Of a DNA stretch of 64,000 bases, positions 37,801 to 48,500 are shown piece by piece (position 1 is the stretch's first letter; every line of letters starts with the position of its first letter). The DNA is from Corythoichthys intestinalis (taxonomy: Eukaryota > Chordata > Actinopteri > Syngnathiformes > Syngnathidae). The position numbers and the translations under genes were made by a program. The DNA lies in the NCBI RefSeq assembly GCF_030265065.1, contig NC_080396.1:48225501-48289500 (forward strand). The letters are read 5' to 3'. Below the pieces are notes generated by a model that saw only the letters and a program-made list of their open reading frames with translations, ran no database searches and was not told the DNA's origin.

Positions 37801-40800
37801 GTGACTGCCTATGACGACATACTATCAAATTTACAGTAATTTAAAACACGGGTAGCTACGAGGCAAGCAAAAGCTGAGCTGCGGTCGCGTGACGGCAGTG
37901 AAGCGGGCAGAGAACTGTCACTATATGGAGGCTTCATGGCAGCGATATTTACCTCATATGTGCACAGAAAAAAATATTTAGTATGATCACCATAATATTG
38001 ATTTGCAATGAAACTGTATATACATGTCAATTTTTTCCCGAGTGTTTTATTTTTTTTTTTCGTGTCAGCGTGTCGGGTGTTGGTTGGTTTGACAAATTAT
38101 GTCAATCCGTCCATCATGTGCTACTCAAGCGCCCAAAACAACGCACGCAGACACGGGAGATGTCGCAATATGTCTACATTTTTCTTAACAGACTAATGAG
38201 AGTAGAAAGGCGACGTCGTAAAGAGCAAACAATTATTTCTCGTCAGCATTTGACGATCTGAGATGCGGGGACGACAGGGGAGCTGACCGGATTATTTTAT
38301 TTATTAATACCAGTGCAAAAATTCAACACGATCATCTTAATACTAAAAAACAAAAATACAACAGAGCGAGATGTAAATATGATGTGTTGGTCGTTCCATA
38401 TTCAGAAATTAAACTTTCGATGTATTTTTATTTTCGTGACAGCAAACATGCTGTATATGTATGTGTGATCAAGAACCTGCTAAAGAAAGTCCGTGCGCCC
38501 CCGCCCCCTACTCCCCTCACAAAAGGAAAATGTTTAACCGTGTCCTAAATCGAAATGCAAGCACGAGCCATGACTTTGAGCCCATAGAACTAGGACAGAC
38601 GACGCGGAAGTTCTCCCTCGCTTTTGCAGCAGCAGGAGGGAGACGAGGCTGTCTGTGAAAGCAGAATGATACCGCCTGTCACTCATTTCTGAAACTACGA
38701 CGAGTGGTCAATGTGGAAGAGAGGGAGGGACCAAGCAATGTCACTTCCCGTTCAGTTATACTGCGAAGCGGTCTTTGGTGATTCGTTCGGCAACGTCACT
38801 TCCCGTTCAGTAACCGAACGATTCGTTTGGGCGGGGAGGGAGATGAGGGGGGCGAACGATTCGTTGAACGATTTGTTTGAACGAATCTTTTTACTGAACG
38901 AACCGGAATGGATTCGTTTGCTCAAGTGAACGACAAATCTCGTCACTAATCTACATCCTTTTCTGGGAAGCTTTGTGATGAAGCCCTGATGAGCCGAAGA
39001 CGAGTGTATTTTTTTAAGTCAAGTGGACTAAAAGTAAACATTGTAGTGTGAAAATTGACATAATCCAGCCTCCTTACTAATTTCTCAACATATGATTTTT
39101 CTGCTTAGGGCAGGGGTCTGCAACTCATGGCTCTGGAACCGCATGTGGCACTTAGAAACCTCTGATGCGGCACAGTTTTGTATTAAAAATATGAACACTT
39201 GATGAATATATCATAGACTTCATAATTATATTGACGGAACACTTCCACAGCTGCGCCACGCCTTCAAGTAGGCGTAGAACACTCCGCCTCAGTTATTCGC
39301 AGCCGGTCGCAATTATTCAACACATGCAGCGATCCAACGCCGGATTTAGTTTGAAAAAGTACGTAAGCTGTACCGTATACAAACAGGAAGGATTGTCTCA
39401 GGAGTGATTTGTTCGAGGATTCAAGGTAATTATTATATTTTTCTTACCATGCATGCATTTTGAAACGTTGTGAAAAAAATCAATGGGAGAAATTAACCGT
39501 TACGGAATTGGCGTCATAATTCGCAATATTTACGTAAAATAAATGCTAACTGCCCATTTTTTTGCTTTTAACCAAGAATCGAGACTGTTTTACGTTCATA
39601 TCCATAAGGGATTTAAGCATTTAATCACAAGAATTTTCAACGTAAAAAGCTCTTTGCCGTGACAAGGCGGCGCCACAGTGGCTTAAAGACTAGCAGCACA
39701 TTCGACATATTTACATAAAATAAATGCTAACTGCCCTATTCTTTGCTCTTTTAACACAGAATCGAGATTGTTTTACATCCATATCTATAAAGAATATAGG
39801 GATTTACGCATTTATTCACAAGAATTTTCAACGGAAAAATCTCTTTGTGGTGATAAGGCGGTGCCACAGTGGCTTAAAGACTAGCAACACATTAGACATA
39901 TTTATGTAAAATAAATGCTAACAGCCTGTTTTTTTTTCTTTTTTGGCTTTTAACCAAGAATCGAGACTGTTTTACGTCCATATCTATAAATAATTCAGGG
40001 ATTTAAGCATTTATTCACAACAATTTTCAACATACAAAGCTCTTTGTCTGTGTTTCCACTCGGTCAGCTTTGATGGAGATTGGCCCCCTATTAATCGGCC
40101 CCACACCCCGTGTCCCGTCAATATATTAAGAAGTCTATGAATATACTAGTATATTCGGGTACATGCAAGATTTAACAAAGTGTGAACTGTCCTCTCGTAG
40201 CCAGATCAAGTCAGGCTGACGGTTTGTGTGTGGTTTTTTTTGTTAGTGTGATATTTAAAAGAAAACTACGCAGGTCATGAAGTCACCAACTATGTAAAGT
40301 CAGGGTTTCCACTCAGAAGTTGTACTCAGGTCTTTGCGCCATTCACAGGCGCAAAGAAGTGGGTACACATTAGGTAACAAATGACATTTGGTGATATATT
40401 TCTTCCCCCATGGAGGACAATAGAATACATTTATGAGGGGAACACTTTTTTCTTTACAGTCTCATGAAATTGTGTCTTTTGACAAAAGTATGTGAAAATG
40501 CTTATGACAGCTGTATTAAAATGCAAAGGAACTCTTTGAAATTGTGAAAGAATACATGTCGTCGCATCTCACCTGAGAACATGGCAGTTTTTCATGCTTG
40601 TTGTTTTCTCTATGAGAACATCAAAATGATGCCGCGCCACATCTTGACCTCCAACACGCTGTTTCATGGCCACCGAAACACCTTCAGTCTGAAAAACAGA
40701 GCTCTTAAGTCCACATCAAGACAGTAGTGACAAAAGTAAATAAATACAAGCCTACAAAAAGTACATTGCATATTCGCTCTCTGGCTGGATTCTTTCCTTG

Positions 40801-43800
40801 TGGATCTGTTGGAGAGACAGCTGCAGAATTGGGTGCTCTTTTTGAAGGTGAGGTAGCAGTGCAAGAGGGACGACAGAGGCCCCCAAGCTCAGATGGAGGA
40901 CTCCCGCTCAGTCGTATAGAAGCACACTGGTGAGGAAGAGGAGGGTTCACCACTGAAGATGAACTGAAAAAGGGACAGATCAGATGGCAACAATGAACTT
41001 GAGCAGGGGTGTCCAAACTGCAGCTCGTGGCCTAGTTTTTATTGGCCTGCAGCAAATTGTGAAAATATCATTGATTATGGCCCACGCAGGGAGCTTGAGT
41101 ACAGCTTACATTCAGTTGGACTTATCAGCTTCAACACTACATGGTGCTAGTTATTTAAGTGGTGCATTTTAATTTTTTTGCAGAATCCTTAGACCTCCTT
41201 CACCTTGTTGCTTGTCCCCTTTTAACTTGTTCACTGCCATTTCAACTGGGAAGGCTGGCATTCATTGATGATGTTTCACTGCTATGGCAATTTTGACTGG
41301 GAGGGTTGGCAGCAATCGTTTGATCACCACAAGCCGGCTAGTCAGATTGGATGTCTATCGGCGTCAATGGCAGCCAGAAGGTTAATACTTAAAAATCATT
41401 TTTACAGTTTTTTTTAGCTGAATACTAAAAAAAACTGACTACTGTGGAACTAGGTGAATTGTTAAAATGTAGAATGCAAGATTTTAAGTTGGAACCGTTT
41501 AATCAGTCTAGAAATGTGCAAAGGGATAAATGTCTCCGAATTTGGGAAGTCTACTGTAAAATTGTGTGAATTTAGCCAAAGTGTTAACTAGTTCTGAATA
41601 TGTCCTAAAAAGGCTGAACAGTTCCAAGTTGGAATGGTTTTAACTTGATTGAGGAATGCGAATACATAAATTTTGCAATTTGATTCTGCAGCATTACTTA
41701 ACATACAGTGAAACCGTTATGTCACAAATTCATCTATCTTTTTCCCCCTGTGAAGCCCAACCTCAGTTAACGGTGGAAATACTTAACTGTTTTTGCTTAT
41801 CTGCACAGTTTTGTACTTTATCGGTAACATTGTAAAATGCCACAAAATGGTGCCTGAACGCCTAGCTTCTACTAAATTGCCATGTCAATGGAAAAGTTCT
41901 GAACCACTAGCTTGGGTTGCTGACAGACTTGACAGAGAACAACAAGGAAGATGTGATGGAAGATTCCAATATGCCAGGCCACACAATGTGGTAAACGTAA
42001 TTGCTATTGGTAGCGGTGGAACAGTTGATCAGCTCCAAATGGCTAATTGCTTGATGTAACCTGCTGTAAGCAGATACTGTATAGTCATTTGCAATATATG
42101 TATTAAAAATGAGTCACCATAATTGAGCCAAAAAGGCCTAAAATCTTCTGCATTAAAAAAAAAAAAAAAAAAACTAAATATTTTTCTGTACCCAAAAGCA
42201 ATATTGTTTTTGCATGTCTGGTGGCATCTTGGTACCATTGCACAGTACTTTTGGAGTGAGTTGATGAACTCCAATTTAAATGCAGTTAAAGTACAATATT
42301 AACTACTTTAGAGGGGACATAAATAATCTTAGTATTTGCATCACAGATAGTTCCCTAATCCCACTTCATCATATCATTTACCTCCCATCTGCCTTTTGAG
42401 CCTTCACAAGGTTTTGTTGGTAGCCAGACGTTACAATGTTGGATCTTAAAGTCACTTTCAGATGTGCACCACCCTACCTGGACAAGGAAAGTTTAACAGG
42501 GCAGTTGGGATGAGGTCCCTGCTGGGTGGCCACGCGACGCCACTGTGCGCATGTTTTAGGGAGGGGACCGTGTTGCCTCTCGTAGTGTCTCTCAAAGGCT
42601 TGCAGCTTCACCACTTGGCCGCAGTGATCACATACCACTAAGCAGAAGTCGTCACGGGAGGGACACTCGCCAAATATGTGCATCTCTGGAGATAAGCGCA
42701 AACACGGACAGAAACAATGTCAGCAAGTTGCACACTGGTGACTGACCCTCGCACACTTTACCAATCTCTGCAAAAAAAAAAAACATTTTTTAAACCCCCC
42801 AGAAGGAGGTCTCAAGTATTCACTTACTTTGTTCTTCTTGGGGAGAACACTAAAAATGGCTTCTCCTCCATTACTCGTGGTTGGATCAGAATGAAATTCC
42901 GTTGGTATATCATAGGAATGTACATGCATCAATCCTTGTAGACCATTTTTTCATTTTTCGTACCAGGGCTGGTAAATTAATTAATTAACTGTGCAATTAA
43001 AATTGCTACTCCACCGTTATTCATGGACGGATGCATATGCATCGATCCTCAGAAACCTTGATTTTACAGTGATCCCTTGTTTTTCGCGGTTAACAGGGAC
43101 CAGAACCTGCCGTGATAAGTGAAAAACCGCGTGGTAGCACCCGAATAAAAAAATTAGGGATGTCAAAATTATCGCGTTAACGAGCGGTAATTAATTTTTT
43201 TAATTAATCCGGTTAAAATATTTGACGCAATTAACGCACAAATGCCCCGCTCAAACAGATTAAAATGACAGTACAGTGAAAGGTGCACTTATGTTTTTCG
43301 GAGGTTTGCCGCCCTCTGCTGGCGCTTGGGTGCGACTGATTTTATAGGCTTCAGCACCCAAGAGCATTGTGTAAGTAATTATTGACATCAACAAAGGCGG
43401 GCTACTAGTTTATTTTTTGATTGAAAATTTTACAAATTTTATTAAAACAAAAACATGAAGAGGGGTTTAAATATAAAATTTCTATAACTTGTACTAAAAT
43501 CTATCTTTTAAGAACTACAAGTCTTTCTATCCATCGATCGCTTTAACAGAATGTTAATAATGGTAATGCCATCTTGTTGCTTTATTGTTATAATAAAGAA
43601 ATACAGTACTTATGTACCGTATGTTGAATGTATATATCCATCTTGTGTCTTATCTTTCCATTCCAACAATAATTTACAGAAAAATATGGCATATTTTATA
43701 GATGGTATTAATTGCGATTAATTGCGATTAATTAATTTATAAGCTGTAATTAACTCGATTAAAAAATTTTAATCGTTTGACACCCCTAAAAAATATATAT

Positions 43801-43966
43801 ACAATGGGGAGAACAAGTATTTGATACACTGCCGATTTTGCTGGTTTTCCCACTTGCAAAGCATGTAGAGAACTTATGATACAAATTACAGACCTCTACA
43901 AGGCTTGCAAGTGGGAAAACCAGCAAAATCGGCAGTGTATCAAATACTTGTTCTCCCCACTGTATG

Positions 43967-44055
<89 letters not shown>

Positions 44056-44167
44056 CAATGTATTTATTCAGATTTAGCATTGGAAAGATATACGTATATA
44101 CTGTATATAAGATATGTTTTTTGACCTTTTTCCCCAAAGTAAAAAAAACATTTATGGGTGTGTGTGT

Positions 44168-44224
<57 letters not shown>

Positions 44225-45495
44225 TTAGTCCTGTCAAATGTATCACATTAACGGGCGTTAAATAATTTTTTATTGATCACGTTATCTGACGCAATTAACG
44301 CATGCACGGAATGACCCGTTCATGCGTTGCCTCAAACAGTTTACAATGATGCCGTTTTAGCACACTGAGAGCGAAAAGGCAAAGAAATGTGAGTGGACAC
44401 AGGAGTTCATTGGACCACGCCTTTTAAGCTTTGGCAACCCTTTCACAACAAATATAAGTATTGTGGCGAACGACATGGGGGAAAAAATGACAGGTGACGA
44501 TCTTTTTCTTAACACACTTAATTGAACACAACGCAGTTCATACTGTATACCATTTGGAGCCACCACTGATAGTTATGGTTGCCCAACTTCCCATCATGCC
44601 TTTGGACGGGACAGTTAAGTCGCTGCAGCATCATTTAGTGAAAGCACAACAAAATTAACATTCCTATCTCTAACAGGAGACGATCTTTATCTTAACACGC
44701 CTAATTAAACACAACGCAGAACATACTGTATACCATTTGCAGCCACCACTGACAGTCACGGTTGCCCAACTTTCCATCATGCATTTGGCCGAAACAGTTA
44801 AGTCGCTACAGTATAATTTAGTGAAAGCACAGCAAAAATAATATTCCTCTCTCTCAAAAAAATAATGTTCACAAAAAGAAAATCGCTCAATGCAAAGAGA
44901 ACTGGCATTCCCAATCAAATTAGCTATGCAAAATACACATAAAACTTACTCAGACTTTGCCTTGGCTAGCTCTCTAATTGATTCGCCATTGACACCTTGT
45001 GGTCAATTTCAATCACTACCTTACATAGTTAAAGACACTGTGGAAGAACGGCAGGGAGCCCGATGTGAGTCATGTGACGTCACCGCTCGTCGACATCAAC
45101 AATGGCGAGCTACTAGTTTATTTTTTGATTGAAAATTTTACAAATGTTATTAAAACAAAAACATTAAGAGGGGTTTTAATATTAAATTACTATAACTTCT
45201 ACTCAAATGCATCTTTTAAGAACTACTAATCTTTCTATCCGTGGATCCCTTTAACAGAAATAATGTTAATAAAGTTAATGCCATCTTGTGGATTTATTGT
45301 TACAATAAACAAATACAGTACTTATGTACAATATGTTGACTGTTTATGTCCGTCTTGTGTCTTATCTTTCCATTCCAACAATAATCTACAGAAAAAAATG
45401 GCATATTTTAGAGATGGTTTGAATTGCGATTAATTATGATGAATTAATTTTTAAGCTGTGATTAACTCAATTAAAAATTTTAATCGTTTGACAGC

Positions 45496-45553
<58 letters not shown>

Positions 45554-48500
45554 TCGAAATAAATGGTTTTTCAGCACTTCAAATGTAATAATTATGCTAA
45601 GTTTTAAACATATTACTGTCCCACCGAATTTTTAAACAAGAATAAAGCAGAAAAATGCTTGGCTTTATGAAATGTTTCATTGAGTGAGTCCACTCAAATC
45701 CCCTGAAGCTGCTCGCTTACACACAGTGAGTTACCACAGCAACTGTTTAACAAGTTAGACGATGATTGATGCATGCAGCACTTTGACATTTGCTTCTCTG
45801 GTAAGATCTGTCAATTATTGTTAACTTTAATAAACAACAACTCATCTGTATATTTCTTCTTAAATTGAAAAAAAAAATCCGCGATGGACTGAGGGCGCGA
45901 AGTTTGAAGCGCGAACTCACGATTGATTAATCGTTGATTAATTCAATTTTTTAATTGCAAAGTCCTGATTTATTACATAAAGTGTGGAATTATGTATGCC
46001 TGTAGGATTAAAGTTAGAGTTAAAGCATCCGGGCGGTCATAGTTCATTATGAAATTGTTAAAAAAACATAAATAAACAAATAAATAAATAAATAAAAGCA
46101 GTAACATACTTTTGGGAAACAACATGGTGCTCAAAATAATTAGTGCTCAAAATAGCCGAGTCGTACATTTAATTTCCGGTTTCATCATTTCCATCACCAA
46201 GTTTGTAACTCAATTTTCTTGTACAATGTATTGCAATAAAAATAAAAAAAGATAAGCGTAATTATCTTATGTGACAAACTTTTGTCCTTGAATTAGTTGA
46301 GGTCAACTGAGATTGTAAACAGAACTGTGGCCTATACTACGAAGCCGGTTTTCTGGCTTAGCAGGGTAACTTCGAGAGTAACTTTATCACGTGCGACGTA
46401 AGTTCGCGGCTATGCGAGACTACGAAAGGTGGATATGTTGGAACCGAGAAGTGTTGCCATGGCAACACACGCCACACGCCAAACCTGGTCGTATCAGAGT
46501 TAGATCTTGCTTAACATCAGGATTCCAATTAACCACGCTCTATTTAAACAGCACTCCTCCGCGGATGTGTCCTCCTGACAATGACAGCGTACTTGGACGA
46601 CCCATACGACATTGGCGCGCGGATTGTGAGGGGCTCTCTCCGGAGGGCACGGGTATTTCGGGACCGCCAGAATCCGCTGGCGTACCCGCAAGATGTTCTC
46701 CATGAAAGATATAGATTTTCAGCTGAGGGAATTCTTTACCTGTGCCAACTGATCTAGGCAGACGTCACTAATGTAACCCGCCGAGTCAGGCCCTCACAAC
46801 CGCGCAGATTGTGTGTGCCTGTCCGTGCGCTCTTTCGCCAGGGACAATATATGTATTCCATCGGTGATGCTGAACATCTGCGTAAGAACACTGTATGCCG
46901 TGCGATTCGGAGTGGGGTATGGAAACGCTTCAAATTGATGCATTTATAATAGGGCTGTCAAAATTATCGCGTTAACGGGCGTTAATTAATTTTTTAAATT
47001 AATCACGTTAAAATATTTGACGCAATTAACGCAGATTACCCGCTCAGACAGATTTAAATGACGGTACAGTGAAACACCACTTGTTAATTGTGTTTTATGG
47101 AATTTTGCCGCCCTCTGCTGGCGCTTGGGTGCGACTGATTTTATAGGTTTAAGCCACCCATCAGCATTGTGTAAGTAATTATTGACATCAACAATGGCGG
47201 GCTACTAGTTTATTTTTTGATTGAAAATTTTACAAATTTCATTAAAACGAAAACATTAAGAGGGGTTTTGATATAAAATTTCTATAAATTGTACTAAAAT
47301 TTTTCTTTAAATTAGTCTTTCTATCCATGGATCACTTTAACAGAATGTTAATAACGTTAATGCCATCTTGTTGATTTATTGTTATAATAAACAAATATAG
47401 TCCTTATGTACCGTATGTTGAATGTATATATCCATCTAGTCTATTCTTTCCATTCCAAAAATAATTTACAGAAAAATATGGCATATTTTATAGATGGTTT
47501 GAATTGCGATTAATTGCGATTAATTACGATTAATTATAATATATATAATTATTATATATAATTAATTTTAATCGTTTGACAGCCCTAATTTATAATAATC
47601 ATAGAAATATGTAGACTATTTAAACATTGAGAAAACTTGCGTTTTTTTTCTGTCAACTCGAGGAGATTAAATTAAATGTCAAATCCACTAATAGGACAGA
47701 CGCACAAATATAAAAGATATAAATGTTTATTGAATATGCATCTTACAGTCTTGTTTAACTGTGAAAAATCGTTACAAAAGACGGGCTTTTATTTACGCAA
47801 CAACGCATGGCATCCCCGCATTTCCTTCTTCTCCTGAGTCCTCACAAATATAACATAATTTTTTTTTGGGGGGGGGGGGGGGGGGGTTGTCGGGCTCGTG
47901 CCTGCAAATCAAGTTTATTGATCGGACTTGGGTCGGGTCGGGCTGGATTTTTTAGGCCCAAACTAAAAAAACAAGAACATAGGTATTCGTACAGTCAAGG
48001 GGACTAAACATACAATCATCCTGTTTCGTGTGGTGATGCGTGACAATTATTTCTTACTGTTAATGTACCAAATCTTATTTTGTTGTCCTGACAGCAGGCT
48101 TTATTTCTTTTCATGGACATAAGTAAACTGGCATATTGGCGCATTCACAAATCACACGATCTGTAAATTCGCTGTCAACAGACCCGTTGCGCTCTACTCG
48201 CCGAAGCGGTGTTGGATTTCGCGGTGAGGGTGGATTTTAATTCCTCATAATTCCGCATGATCATCGCGCATTCCTCCTCCGTGAAGTAAGGTGCCCGTGC
48301 CATCGTCACAAGTAGTGTTTGACTCTGGTCACCGCCCCCTTTTATGTGAACGCGCAGTAACTCTGACTGGGTTGACACAGGTTCGACTAATCAACCTCAT
48401 AATCAGCGTCGTAGCACCGATTGACCACAAACTAGACAACCAAGTTTTGTCAACTCCGGTTACCCGATGGTAAACTGGATTACTTCTGGGGAGGTTGAAC

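Larger units (their letters stand above)
43071..45915. mobile_element. Tigger-like element split by several later insertions
   Basis: The left end CAGTGATCCCTTGTTTTTCG (43071) and 'agggaccagaacc' match the left end of the Tigger element at 5702. The matching right part ('tccgcgatggactg', 'gaagtttgaagcgcga') appears only at about 45880-45915. Between them lie two hAT copies, a palindromic Tc1-type miniature element and microsatellites. The final bases of the right end are not clear. Confidence 0.55.

Noticed and set aside
41793-42059. Plus-strand 88-residue frame inside the atxn7l2 intron
   Set aside because: No recognisable motif and no splice signals fitting a gene. It was considered as a missing antisense gene but has no support.
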